Part shown: piece after piece, positions 34,648 through 43,953 of the stretch
How the letters are laid out: the number at the start of each line of letters is the position of its first letter
Numbering within the stretch: position 1 is the stretch's first letter
NCBI RefSeq assembly: GCF_001597745.1
Contig: NZ_LUHJ01000015.1
Coordinates: 1 to 54,251 of the forward strand
Length of the DNA: 54,251 bases
Direction: 5' to 3'
Origin: Anabaena sp. 4-3
GTDB taxonomy: Bacteria; Cyanobacteriota; Cyanobacteriia; Cyanobacteriales; Nostocaceae
The notes under the pieces: generated by a model
Told to the model about the DNA's origin: nothing
Seen by the model: the letters and a program-made list of their open reading frames with translations, nothing else
Database searches by the model: none
Translations under genes and position numbers: made by a program

Positions 34648-36939
34648 ATGGCAAGCAGGTACAATACACTAAGTAAATACGCTGATAATAAAGGTGCAAC
34701 TGTCATGGGATTGTTGATTTCAGATGATGAACTGATAGCCCTTGAGATAGCTAATGATCGTCGGCATGATTTCTTAATTGCTCTGTTGGAACGTACTATC
34801 AAAAATACTCAATATCCAGGGTTGGTACAACCTTCAGATACTAATGAATGGTGGCATATTATTTGGGAACGTTTAAGCGATGTAGCATTTATTTGCTTTT
34901 TAGCGCAAAAATCCCATAATTTTCAGGTAAGTCAAAATAAATTTTTATCTGAAGATAATACAATATCCAAACAACAATTATTGCCGTTAATATCTGATCT
35001 GGTTAACCAAGTAATTAAATCTCATGGTTTAACGCCTGAAACAGAAATAGTCAGGCTCAAAGAATGGCTGAAGGCTGTTGTGTTAGATGTTATACGTAAA
35101 TCGGCGGATGAGTGGGTAGGGCCTTGGTTTAGAAAACGCACTAAACCATTATCAGGACAGCTTGAGACTGCTCATGCGGGAATTGCGATCGCAATTGTTC
35201 TTGATCTTTGCCCAGATATCTTTACTACCACTGAGTTAGATGAAATTCGTGCAGCTTTGAGAAATAAGCCTCAAAAACTATGTCGAGAATGGCTGGATAA
35301 AACCATTAAAAACCAACAAATTAAGAGCAACTGGTTTATGGTTCTTCTCAATGGCTACGGCACAGTGTCGGCAATCCTGGGCGATCAAGCAGGTGTACAA
35401 AAGTCTGTAGAAGATTACGAATTTGCTGTCAAGCTATATAACCAAGATAGCTATGCTGAATCTCTACAATACTGGAACTACGCAACTCTGCACCTGGCAC
35501 ACTTATTTGAAGTGCTTGTGCATTATGATCCATCCTTAGAAAGCAAGCTGGATATATCCTGTTATACTCGCTGTTTGCCTTGGGTTGTATCATCATTCCT
35601 TCAAATGAAACCTCTGCCTGGGTGGGGAGATTTACCTTATCCTCGTTCTTTAAATTGGGGTGATTCGGCTGCTATATTCAGACCTACGGCTGATCTGTTA
35701 CTCCATATCTCCCGACGGGCTAAAAAAACTATGCCAATGGAAGCAGGTTTAGCATTTTGGATGTTTCAGGAAACCTATCAAGAACCCAAATTAGGCCCTG
35801 ATGATCGAGCTACCTTTGGCTTTTTTAATAATTTTCTGTTCCCGACTCTGCTCAACTGGAGATACGCGGACAATTCCATCACACCTGAGCAAGCTAACCT
35901 TCCCTTAGCAGCAAAATTCAGCAATGGCACTGTGATTGTTCGCGATCGCTGGCATCATAAATCCACAGTTCTCTCCGTTCAAACTGGATATGAGCCTTTA
36001 CGTGCAGTCGCTCATCGTCATGAGGATCTAAATAGTTTTATACTCTCCTACGGCGGCGAAGACTTTTTCGTTGATCCTGGACATTGTTGTTATCGTCTGA
36101 AAATTCAACGTCTCTCAAAATCCGCAGCTTTTCACAATACCTGGACTTTTATCACCAAGAATTTTCCCACGATCAAACAAAAGCCTATACAGGGAAGTAT
36201 CTACAAAAATGCCCCAGTTCTTAGTCAGATGAAACTACTTTCCCAAAAAGGGAATATGACTGTTATCGAATCTGATGCGGCGGACGCTTATAGTAAGTCT
36301 ATCATCCAAAGAGAACGCTTCAAATTCTCTTATGGTAAGCCACTCCAAAAAGCTCAAAGAACATGGATTTTGTGTGGAGCAAATAGTCTCTTCCTTGTAG
36401 ACAGAATTCAATCCCAACAATCAATAGCAGTTCAAGCATCTTTTTTGCTGAATAATCGGGATGGAAAACTGGAAACTCAAGTTATCTCTCCTCGTGAATT
36501 ACTATTTCGGCGCGGTGATGTTTCTGTTAAATTTGTGCTTGTAGCCGCCATTTCCAGAAACTACTTTTGGTCTGCTCCTGATTCTCCTCTATATTTAGAT
36601 GGTAAAAATCATGATACTAATGTGAAGTTTGTCCAGAGAGACGGCTATGTTCACGACTGTTATCACCCCCAGCCCAACCAACTAGGCCAAGGGGCTGAAG
36701 GTTCTGGCAAAATATGTGAATGGACTACCCCCTTTGGTCGTGACCATCTGCTGATCTATGCTATTGCTATGGATAATCACGAGCAGATTTTGAACTGGCA
36801 AATTGAGCATGTCAATCACAGCAAAATTCTGATTTCTCCTCCTGCACACCAGGGAAGCTTTCAACTACAAACTCAACAAGACGGCAGTCTATTAGTTGAA
36901 GACACCGTTGAAAAAACACAAATAGTTATTCCCTATTAA
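34648..36939 (+). CDS. heparinase II/III-like protein (putative polysaccharide lyase)
   Basis: A large soluble protein, about 763 residues from ATG 34648 (TTG 34633 and ATG 34705, with AAAGG upstream, are alternatives). The N-terminal ~400 residues are helical, like an alpha/alpha toroid (LNWGDSAAIFRPTADLLLHI, WMFQETYQEP). The C-terminal beta part carries the family core: GTVIVRDRWHHKSTVLSVQTG, then AHRHEDLNSFILSYGGEDFFVDPGH, with HEDLNSF and DPGH as typical active-site and metal-region motifs. No signal peptide is evident, so location is uncertain. It could act on acidic exopolysaccharide, but no sugar-pathway genes flank it. The family call is fairly firm; the substrate is unknown. Confidence 0.75.
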   Translation: MASRYNTLSKYADNKGATVMGLLISDDELIALEIANDRRHDFLIALLERTIKNTQYPGLVQPSDTNEWWHIIWERLSDVAFICFLAQKSHNFQVSQNKFLSEDNTISKQQLLPLISDLVNQVIKSHGLTPETEIVRLKEWLKAVVLDVIRKSADEWVGPWFRKRTKPLSGQLETAHAGIAIAIVLDLCPDIFTTTELDEIRAALRNKPQKLCREWLDKTIKNQQIKSNWFMVLLNGYGTVSAILGDQAGVQKSVEDYEFAVKLYNQDSYAESLQYWNYATLHLAHLFEVLVHYDPSLESKLDISCYTRCLPWVVSSFLQMKPLPGWGDLPYPRSLNWGDSAAIFRPTADLLLHISRRAKKTMPMEAGLAFWMFQETYQEPKLGPDDRATFGFFNNFLFPTLLNWRYADNSITPEQANLPLAAKFSNGTVIVRDRWHHKSTVLSVQTGYEPLRAVAHRHEDLNSFILSYGGEDFFVDPGHCCYRLKIQRLSKSAAFHNTWTFITKNFPTIKQKPIQGSIYKNAPVLSQMKLLSQKGNMTVIESDAADAYSKSIIQRERFKFSYGKPLQKAQRTWILCGANSLFLVDRIQSQQSIAVQASFLLNNRDGKLETQVISPRELLFRRGDVSVKFVLVAAISRNYFWSAPDSPLYLDGKNHDTNVKFVQRDGYVHDCYHPQPNQLGQGAEGSGKICEWTTPFGRDHLLIYAIAMDNHEQILNWQIEHVNHSKILISPPAHQGSFQLQTQQDGSLLVEDTVEKTQIVIPY

Positions 36940-37027
36940 GCAATCATCGTCTCCAAGAGCTACAAGCGATCGCATATTTCATCTAGACTGATGTTGTGCG
37001 ATCGCTCTTACATCAAAGTCACAATAG

Positions 37028-38083
37028 TTACTTGCTAACTTTATTTGACGGATTCCCCCAAATATTAATTCGTCCATCAAATGCTCCACTCGCCAGCACT
37101 TTGCCATCACGACTAAAAGCGATCGCACTCACCCAATCACTGTGTCCAGTTAGTGTATTTAATAACTTACCTGTAGCTAAATCCCATAATTTAATCCCAT
37201 CCCTACCAGCACTAGCTAAAGTTCTGCCATCGGGATTAATGGCGATCGCATTTACCCAATTGTTGTGTCCGGTGAGAGTGTAAACTGGTGTTTCCGAGGT
37301 AATATGCCATAGTTTGATTGTGCGATCGCGACTAGAACTAATTAACTTCTGCCCATCAGGCGTAAAAGCCACATTGGTGACTGTACCAGCATGGGCGACA
37401 AATTCCTGAGTTAACTTACCAGTATTTAAATTCCATAACTTAATTACGCCTCTTTTGTCACCACTAGCGACAGTCTGACCATCAGGACTCATCGCTACAG
37501 TGTAAATTGTATTATCGAAGCGTACTAAGGTAGCTAAGGGACGCTGTTGTACTAAGTCCCACAGTCGAATACCATCTAAAGCTCCACTGACAAGGATTTT
37601 ACTATCGGGAGATACAGCCAGAGACAATACACTCCCACCATGTCCTACAAAAGAGCGTTTAAACTGATTATTTTTGAGATTCCATAAGTTGATTGTCTTG
37701 TCAGCACCACAGCTAGCTAAAGTTTGCCCATCTGGGGAAATGATTAAAGATTCTACAGACGTTGTTTGGGCTTTGGTAATACTACCCACTTTTTCGCCGT
37801 TGATGGGGTTCCATAGGCGGATTACCCCCTCATTGTAATCACCGCCACTAGCCAACATTCGACCATTGGGACTAAAAGCTAAAGATTTCACCGTACCACG
37901 ATGCGCCCTGAAGTTTTTCAGGAGGCGCGGATTGATAAATGCTTGTGTGGTTTCTGGGGTGCTAACTGTTGCGGTAGCATGAGCAGGATTGATTTTGTAT
38001 TCGTGCCAGAGATGAATCGGCAGAGCGATCGCCCCTAGCAATGCCAAACTAAAATACAGGCTAGCTTTTCCCTGACTCCTCAC
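37028..38083 (-). CDS. WD40 repeat protein with N-terminal membrane anchor
   Basis: A 351-residue protein, GTG start at 38083. Residues 8-24 form one hydrophobic anchor (LYFSLALLGAIALPIHLW). Seven WD40 repeats fill residues about 57-345 (FRAHRGTVKSLAFSPNGRML, SFVGHGGSVLSLAVSPDS, TLTGHNNWVNAIAINPDGRT, TLTGHSDWVSAIAFSRDGKV), enough for one closed propeller. There is no kinase or NB-ARC domain, unlike many Nostoc WD40 proteins. It probably is a lumen- or periplasm-side interaction scaffold; partner unknown. Confidence 0.88.
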   Translation of the reverse strand: MRSQGKASLYFSLALLGAIALPIHLWHEYKINPAHATATVSTPETTQAFINPRLLKNFRAHRGTVKSLAFSPNGRMLASGGDYNEGVIRLWNPINGEKVGSITKAQTTSVESLIISPDGQTLASCGADKTINLWNLKNNQFKRSFVGHGGSVLSLAVSPDSKILVSGALDGIRLWDLVQQRPLATLVRFDNTIYTVAMSPDGQTVASGDKRGVIKLWNLNTGKLTQEFVAHAGTVTNVAFTPDGQKLISSSRDRTIKLWHITSETPVYTLTGHNNWVNAIAINPDGRTLASAGRDGIKLWDLATGKLLNTLTGHSDWVSAIAFSRDGKVLASGAFDGRINIWGNPSNKVSK

Positions 38084-38129
38084 TGTTCTTCCTCACCTGC
38101 TCAATATGGACTGATCAAAACCCAGCTTT

Positions 38130-38429
38130 CTAGTAAGGTGGTTTCTTCTTATTTACAGTCAGCATCGGCAAAGTCGGACTAGATGAACGAGAAGGCAAGT
38201 AATGTTGGACTACAGGCTCTTCTGCCATCGGAGGGCGGACTTGCTGGCTACTACGCCAGAGTTTAAAGGCGAGGGTAACGCCTGCTGTTCCCAAACCCAC
38301 AACGAACAATGACCAACTATCATCTAATCCACCGATCAGAGCATCTACTACACCCATTGTGATCAATACACTAATTATGGGTTCTTTTCTATAGGCTGAC
38401 TTCAAAAAACGCGGTAATACAGCATTCAT
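38130..38429 (-). CDS. small conserved-looking membrane protein, unknown function
   Basis: A 99-residue protein from ATG 38429; an in-frame TTG at 38483 would add 18 residues. It has two hydrophobic segments (about 18-34, ISVLITMGVVDALIGG, and 40-56, WSLFVVGLGTAGVTLAFKLW) joined by a short DDS turn. A basic start (PRFLKSAYRKEP) precedes them and a Pro/Ser-rich tail ends in KKKPPY. I do not recognise a family. It is located 46 bp upstream of the WD40 gene on the same strand, so the two may be co-transcribed. Confidence 0.6.
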   Translation of the reverse strand: MNAVLPRFLKSAYRKEPIISVLITMGVVDALIGGLDDSWSLFVVGLGTAGVTLAFKLWRSSQQVRPPMAEEPVVQHYLPSRSSSPTLPMLTVNKKKPPY

Positions 38430-38745
38430 CACAACTTGGTTTTTCCTGTTCACCTTGTGTGTCAATTTACCCAGAATACCCAACTGAGGAATTGCCCTTC
38501 ACCATAAAAGGCTCCTAAAAAATATTATAATTTTCTGAAGTTTGAGAGTATGTATAGTCATTGGCTCTCTTGCATTACATATTTGCAAGTTTAGGATATC
38601 ACTGACACTCTCTGCTCTGCCTTATAGTTATAAAGGAAAACTCCTCTCAGGTATTGCACTATCTATTAATACAGTCAAAACCAGCTGAATGTTCCAGCTG
38701 GTTGCAACTGTTCTAATTATTAGCTTACAACTTCAATACGAAGAA

Positions 38746-38916
38746 CTACTTCAAACCCAGCCAAGAGAGAACACCTTGATTGGTGACGTATTCAATTACC
38801 ACCATCAACAGGAAGCCAATCATAGCAGCTCGACCGTTCAATCTTTCGGCATATTCGTTAAAGCCAAATTTTGGCTCTTCTAGTTTGGGGGTAACAGTAG
38901 GTTGTGTTTGTGACAT
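38746..38916 (-). CDS. high-light-inducible protein (Hlip / one-helix CAB-like)
   Basis: A 56-residue single-span protein with the chlorophyll-binding Hlip core AERLNGRAAMIGFLLMVVIE (ExxNxRxAMxG). I place the start at the ATG at 38916 (MSQTQPT) because AGAGG lies about ten bases ahead. Hlips bind chlorophyll and carotenoid and quench energy around PSII assembly and chlorophyll synthase under light stress. It is monocistronic, oriented away from ald. Confidence 0.92.
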   Translation of the reverse strand: MSQTQPTVTPKLEEPKFGFNEYAERLNGRAAMIGFLLMVVIEYVTNQGVLSWLGLK

Positions 38917-39226
38917 TGTGCAAAAACCTCTTTTTGGCAAACGGGACTTAATAACGAGTTATGAGCTAATTGCAGAGCTTGTAGGACAAGATAACTTGAA
39001 AACGCTAACAGCTGCTTGATTAAAAAGCTTTGCAAAGGCTCGTTAACATTTTGTAATTATTCTTTATATATTGTAGAAACTCTAGAGCAATCGTCAAGGG
39101 TAAGTAGTTTGAGGGGAAATTAATTTAAATTGGGAAACCTAATCTTATAGATAGCTATCCCTAATACGGAACTGTCAGGCTGAGACTGGCAGGCTTAATT
39201 AAACAAAAATTTATCAGAGGCGTTAA
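38917..39226. promoter_or_regulatory. 310-bp divergent spacer hlip / ald
   Basis: No gene seen. AT-rich; contains an imperfect CTGTCAG/CTGGCAG repeat near 39172-39192 just before ald. Confidence 0.45.
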
Positions 39227-40318
39227 ATGGAAATCGGCGTTCCCAAAGAGACTAAGGATCAAGAGTTTAGAGTAGGTTTAAGTCCTTCTAGTGTAAGGGT
39301 ATTGCGGGAAAAGGGTCATACTATTTGCGTTGAGACTCAAGCAGGTAGTGGCGCGGGGTTTACAGATGAGGATTATCAAAGTGCAGGGGCGGTGATTGTC
39401 TCCACAGCAGAAGCGGCGTGGAATCAGGAATTAGTTGTTAAAGTTAAAGAACCACTGGCTAGTGAGTATAAATTTTGCCAAAAAGGGCAGATATTGTTTA
39501 CTTATCTGCATTTAGCAGCCGATCGCAAATTAACAGAAAACTTAATTGATTCTGGCATTTGTGCGATCGCCTACGAAACCGTAGAGCAACCCGGAGTTAA
39601 CAGACTGCCTCTGCTGACTCCCATGAGCATCATCGCTGGTAGATTATCAGTACAATTTGGCGCACGCTACTTAGAACGTCAACAAGGTGGTAGAGGTGTG
39701 TTATTGGGTGGTGTTCCTGGGGTGAAACCTGGAAAAGTAGTAATTCTAGGTGGTGGCGTAGTTGGTACAGAAGCCGCCAGAATTGCTGTAGGCATGGGTG
39801 CGGCGGTGCAAATTTTAGACGTTAATGTTGAGCGTTTATCTTACTTAGAAACTTTATTTGGTTCTAGGGTAGAATTACTTTACAGTAACTCTGCCCATAT
39901 TGAAGCAGCTGTCAAAGAAGCGGATTTACTCATTGGCGCAGTTTTAGTATTAGGACGTAAAGCCCCAATTCTAGTTAACCGCGAATTGGTGAAACAAATG
40001 CACCCCGGTTCTGTAATTGTTGACGTTGCCGTTGATCAAGGTGGTTGTGTGGAAACCTTACACGCCACGTCTCACACCAACCCGATATATATTGAGGAGG
40101 GTGTAGTCCATTACGGCGTTCCCAATATGCCAGGTGCAGTACCTTGGACAGCTACCCAAGCACTTAATAACAGTACACTACCTTATGTTGTGCAGTTAGC
40201 AAATTTAGGTATCAAAGCTTTAGAAGTTAACCCCGCCTTAGCTAAAGGTTTAAATGTGCAGAATCGTCGCTTAGTACATCCAGCTGTGCAAGAGGTATTC
40301 CCTGATTTAGTGAGTTAG
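39227..40318 (+). CDS. ald: alanine dehydrogenase
   Basis: A 363-residue NAD-dependent enzyme that interconverts L-alanine and pyruvate plus ammonia. It begins MEIGVPKETKDQEFRVGLSP, with substrate-site Lys and His in VVKVKEP and LFTYLHLAADRKL. The NAD-binding Rossmann loop is GGGVVGTEAARIAVGMGA, and VDVAVDQGGCVETLHATSHT contains the conserved Asp. The length equals the family norm. In heterocystous cyanobacteria, alanine dehydrogenase helps use alanine in vegetative cells and supports diazotrophic growth. It is followed by a MITE. Confidence 0.96.
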   Translation: MEIGVPKETKDQEFRVGLSPSSVRVLREKGHTICVETQAGSGAGFTDEDYQSAGAVIVSTAEAAWNQELVVKVKEPLASEYKFCQKGQILFTYLHLAADRKLTENLIDSGICAIAYETVEQPGVNRLPLLTPMSIIAGRLSVQFGARYLERQQGGRGVLLGGVPGVKPGKVVILGGGVVGTEAARIAVGMGAAVQILDVNVERLSYLETLFGSRVELLYSNSAHIEAAVKEADLLIGAVLVLGRKAPILVNRELVKQMHPGSVIVDVAVDQGGCVETLHATSHTNPIYIEEGVVHYGVPNMPGAVPWTATQALNNSTLPYVVQLANLGIKALEVNPALAKGLNVQNRRLVHPAVQEVFPDLVS

Positions 40319-40357
40319 ATTTCTCTCAGGGACTTCCAGAGCAAAAATATCCAAAAT

Positions 40358-40483
40358 GTAGTGTGCGTCAGTACGAGAACCCCTTGTAGGGGCGGGTTGA
40401 TCAATATCTTGGATTGCTCAACTAGGGTATTTGTGAACCCGCCCCTACTATACCAAGAAAATATTCATCCTGACGCACCCTAC
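40358..40483. mobile_element. MITE with GTAG(T/G)GTGCGTCAG terminal inverted repeats
   Basis: The 14-bp ends GTAGTGTGCGTCAG (40358-40371) and CTGACGCACCCTAC (40470-40483) are inverted repeats with one mismatch. A second inner pair, GTAGGGGCGGGTT (40386-40398) and AACCCGCCCCTAC (40436-40448), is perfect. The 126-bp size, lack of coding content and nested repeats fit a small non-autonomous element. A clear target duplication was not evident. Confidence 0.75.
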
Positions 40484-40574
40484 TAATAGTCGATTTGGAT
40501 AATTTATTTTTTGGTAAGTTCCTACCTGACAAAAAGTGGTAGTCTTTGAGTCATTCAGATAATTTAGATACCGC

Positions 40575-41477
40575 TTGAACTCACAGCCAACAACCCCAAA
40601 AGTCACTAATTTTCAGCCTTATTACACGCAACAGCACGGACAAGCCTATTTAGGTGACAGCCTGCAAATTATCAAAAGTATCCCAGACAACAGCATTAAT
40701 TTAATTCTCACTTCACCCCCATTCGCTTTAACACGTAAAAAAGCTTATGGTAACGAAAGCGCAGAAAAATATATTGATTGGTTTTTGCCTTTTGCTTACG
40801 AGTTTCAAAGAGTTCTGGCAGAGAATGGCTCATTGGTATTGGATTTAGGCGGAGCTTATCTGCCTGGTAATCCTGTCCGCAGTATATACCAATACGAACT
40901 TCTGATTAAACTCTGCAAAGAAGTCGGCTTTTTTTTAGCACAGGAATTCTATCACTACAATCCAGCGCGACTGCCGACTCCTGCTGAGTGGGTAACAATT
41001 AGACGAATTCGGGTTAAAGACGCAGTAAATACAGTTTGGTGGTTATCTAAAACGCCGTACCCGAAAGCAAACAATCGCAAAGTTTTAAAGCCATATAGCC
41101 AAAGTATGAAAAACCTACTTAAAAATGGCTATCAAGCTAAAAGCCGTCCTAGTGGACATGACATTTCTAACAAATTTCAAACAGATAACCAAGGCGCAAT
41201 TCCACCGAATTTGCTAGAAATTCCGAACACCGAATCAAATAGTGTGTATTTACGACGTTGTAAAGCAGCCGGAATCAAACCACATCCAGCTAGATTTCCT
41301 CAAGGTTTCGCTGAATTTTTCATCAAGTTTTTAACTGATGAGGGTGATTTAGTATTAGATCCCTTTGCAGGTTCTAATACTACTGGGTTTGTTGCTGAAA
41401 CTTTGCAACGTCGATGGTTATCGTTTGAGATTAATGAGGATTATCTTCTGGGAAGTCGTTACCGATTTCGTGAATAA
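40575..41477 (+). CDS. solitary site-specific DNA methyltransferase (beta class, probably N4-cytosine)
   Basis: A 300-residue methyltransferase, TTG start at 40575. The catalytic motif IV is TSPPF at residues 46-50 and the AdoMet motif I is DPFAGSNTTG at about 262-271; IV before I is the beta order. SPP followed by an aromatic residue is typical of m4C enzymes. The middle region (about 140-245) is the likely target-recognition part. No restriction enzyme is next to it, so it is probably an orphan, perhaps of the GGCC type known in Anabaena and Synechocystis (not provable here). Confidence 0.85.
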   Translation: MNSQPTTPKVTNFQPYYTQQHGQAYLGDSLQIIKSIPDNSINLILTSPPFALTRKKAYGNESAEKYIDWFLPFAYEFQRVLAENGSLVLDLGGAYLPGNPVRSIYQYELLIKLCKEVGFFLAQEFYHYNPARLPTPAEWVTIRRIRVKDAVNTVWWLSKTPYPKANNRKVLKPYSQSMKNLLKNGYQAKSRPSGHDISNKFQTDNQGAIPPNLLEIPNTESNSVYLRRCKAAGIKPHPARFPQGFAEFFIKFLTDEGDLVLDPFAGSNTTGFVAETLQRRWLSFEINEDYLLGSRYRFRE

Positions 41478-41538
41478 TCAAGAGTCAGTAGTTAACTGTG
41501 AACTGTAGACTCTAGACTATTTACACAAGAAAGCAGAT

Positions 41539-41760
41539 TCAAATTTCTCCATTGACTTGCATTTGGTGAACTCGGTCGGCTAACTCTTGACGACTTTGGT
41601 CATCAAGTTTATCGATAGCTAACATTCCCATGAGAATTACCTCTTTTAACGTGAGACGAGTTGAATGTGCCTGTTTTTGCACAATCTCCTTGATAATTGG
41701 ACTTACTCCAATTGCTGTACTAGCTCTAGCCACAAAATTAAAGGGAAACATCAATGACAT
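41539..41760 (-). CDS. small hypothetical protein
   Basis: A 73-residue helical protein (SPIIKEIVQKQAHSTRLTLK, then MGMLAIDKLDDQSRQELADR) without membrane segments. Convergent with the methyltransferase, 61 bp away. Nothing identifies a function; the LTLKEVILMGMLAIDKL stretch recalls a short DNA-binding or oligomerisation helix but is too weak to call. ATG at 41760. It may or may not be expressed. Confidence 0.5.
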   Translation of the reverse strand: MSLMFPFNFVARASTAIGVSPIIKEIVQKQAHSTRLTLKEVILMGMLAIDKLDDQSRQELADRVHQMQVNGEI

Positions 41761-42351
41761 CGGATAAATATTAGCATTTCCCAGGGGCTTATACTATATA
41801 TATTGAACTAAATTTAATTGAGTAATAATACAGACATCCTAAGTGTTAAGGCATGAGGCTATCTAAGTAGATGGTATTCACTACTACAAAGTGTCCTATA
41901 TGTAAAAATATATGAATGGTTTTAGGGAAAAATTCCGTATTTGACTTCAAAATTACTGATGTCGTCAAACATGGCTAGCAATTGCATGAATTTGCTAAGA
42001 CACATTTATGCAAAATATTCTCTATCTTAACTTATTTACAAGCAGATAAATTTTTTTTATAATTCCAAATCAATCTCGTCTGGTGCATACGGAAGTAAAA
42101 ACTTGGTAAAACATGTTGTATATAAAAAGTTATACATTCTTGAACATGAAGTCTAACATCAGGCTAAATTATGTAATATAAAAGTTATGCTTTAAAGAAT
42201 TTGTAAATTATCTTATGTAATCTTGTTAACCTAGTTTACAAAATTATACATTTTTCATAAGAATAATATTTTAACTACAGTAAAATTTCCTGAATACGGA
42301 TAATTAACGCTGTCAAAGAGAAAAGCAGGAATTTAGAGGAGAAGCAAAGCG
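41761..42351. other. 591-bp very AT-rich spacer
   Basis: No gene, RNA or repeat array recognised. It contains runs such as TATACTATATATATTG near 41792 and is presumably the promoter region of the SGNH hydrolase gene. The ribosome site GAGGAG stands just before 42352. Confidence 0.5.
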
Positions 42352-43515
42352 ATGAGGGAACCTTATCTGTTGGCAGCAGGCTTGTTAACAGGATTGGCAA
42401 TACCAGCTTCAGCTCTTCCACAGATGTTAGCTATCTTGCCACAACATGATATATCCCAATGGGATGTAAATCAAGGCTTGCAGACCAGAACAGATGTCAA
42501 AAATAACCTCAATCATGATGTATCTGTACCCGAATTCAGTAGTCAAGTAACCCAGCCTGTAGAAAAATTACAACCAACATTCAGTCAAAAATTTTTTCCT
42601 AGGCTTTTTCAGCTTTCATTATCAGAGTTGAGCAGTCAACTGTTACCAGCTTCAGAAGCTTCTGAAACAAAAGTAGGTGACAACAAGCTGGCGAATGAGA
42701 ACGTCAGTTTACGGAAAATTAACTCGCAAGAAATACCAAACACCGTAGAGTCATTATTTAACCCCAGTAGCCAACCAACAAATCAGTCATTAACTTCTGG
42801 CAATCAACTTTACTATCAAAGACTAGCAGCACTGAAAACGGGTCAAATTTATACACGTACAGATATTGAGCGCGGAAAATTACCGCGAGACTCAGGTAGG
42901 AAGCGGCAATTGACTTATGAAGATTGGAAAAGTTTATTAGTTTTAGAAGGGAAAGCGATCGCTCAAGGTCAAGGTAAAAACCGCTTGAGTATCTTAGTGG
43001 GTGATTCCTTAAGCCTGTGGTTTCCCACAGAAAAACTGCCTACTGGGAAATTATGGCTTAATCAGGGCATATCTGGAGATACATCAAGCGGTATTGCCAG
43101 AAGATTGGCAGCCTTCGCCAAAACCCGACCAGATGCAATTTACATTATGGCTGGGATTAATGACTTAAGAAAAGGTACAAGCGATGAAGTAATTTTACGA
43201 AATTATCGGCGAATTCTTCGCAGTTTACGGCAAACTCACCCTAAAACTCAGATATTTGTTCAATCTATCCTACCAACTGATATCTCAACAATTTCTAATA
43301 GCCGTATTCGTCATCTGAATCAAAGAATTTCTGAGATTGCTCAACAAGAAGGAGCTAATTACTTGAATATCCATCATTGGTTTACAAATGCTGATGGTAA
43401 CTTACGCTCAGATTTAACTACTGATGGATTACATCTATCACAAGATGGATATGATGTGTGGCGATTTGCCCTCCAGCAAGTAGAATTCAAACTCTCTCAA
43501 GCAATTGAGCGATAG
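42352..43515 (+). CDS. exported GDSL/SGNH hydrolase
   Basis: A 387-residue protein. It has an N-terminal signal peptide (MREPYLLAAGLLTGLAIPAS), a low-complexity Ser/Gln/Asn region to about residue 160, then an SGNH domain (about 205-385). Catalytic elements: GDSL at 217-220 (Ser219), Gly in NQGISGDTSS, Asn270 in GIND (268-271), and D358 with H361 (TTDGLHLSQDGY). It could be an esterase acting on cell wall or exopolysaccharide acyl groups; the substrate is unknown. ATG at 42352 after GAGGAG. The small DUF4864 gene follows 39 bp later. Confidence 0.88.
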   Translation: MREPYLLAAGLLTGLAIPASALPQMLAILPQHDISQWDVNQGLQTRTDVKNNLNHDVSVPEFSSQVTQPVEKLQPTFSQKFFPRLFQLSLSELSSQLLPASEASETKVGDNKLANENVSLRKINSQEIPNTVESLFNPSSQPTNQSLTSGNQLYYQRLAALKTGQIYTRTDIERGKLPRDSGRKRQLTYEDWKSLLVLEGKAIAQGQGKNRLSILVGDSLSLWFPTEKLPTGKLWLNQGISGDTSSGIARRLAAFAKTRPDAIYIMAGINDLRKGTSDEVILRNYRRILRSLRQTHPKTQIFVQSILPTDISTISNSRIRHLNQRISEIAQQEGANYLNIHHWFTNADGNLRSDLTTDGLHLSQDGYDVWRFALQQVEFKLSQAIER

Positions 43516-43554
43516 GCTTCACCCTGACATCAATGATCGCAAATTGTAGGTTTT

Positions 43555-43917
43555 ATGGAAGCTACTGATAAAGATTATCTTGCCATCCGTTCTGTGATAG
43601 AAGGCCAATTACAAGCATTTCAACAGGATGATGCTCAAGCTGCCTTCTCCTTTGCTAGTCTGGCAATCAAAGAGCAATTTAAAACCGCAGAGAACTTTAT
43701 GCGGATGGTGAGCATCAGTTACCCTGCGGTTTACCGTCCTCGTTCGGTATTTTTTGAGCAGATTACCACAATCCAAGACAATATCACTCAGCCGGTTTTA
43801 CTGCTATCACCTGAAGGGGTTCCCTTACGAGCCTTGTATTTTATGGAAAAACAACCTGATGATACTTGGAGGATTAACGGTTGTATTTTAGTGTCTGTAG
43901 ACGCAGAAACTACATAA
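43555..43917 (+). CDS. DUF4864 domain protein
   Basis: A 120-residue soluble protein of the NTF2-like DUF4864 family: IRSVIEGQLQAFQQDDAQAA, then FSFASLAIKEQFKTAENFMRMV and PVLLLSPEGVPLRALYFMEK. Its DxTWRINGCIL ending is characteristic. No signal peptide and no known function. It lies 39 bp after the SGNH gene on the same strand, probably one transcript, and is convergent with larE. Confidence 0.82.
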   Translation: MEATDKDYLAIRSVIEGQLQAFQQDDAQAAFSFASLAIKEQFKTAENFMRMVSISYPAVYRPRSVFFEQITTIQDNITQPVLLLSPEGVPLRALYFMEKQPDDTWRINGCILVSVDAETT

Positions 43918-43953
43918 CATCCGCCCTCGCAGCTTAATCATGCAAAATAACTT

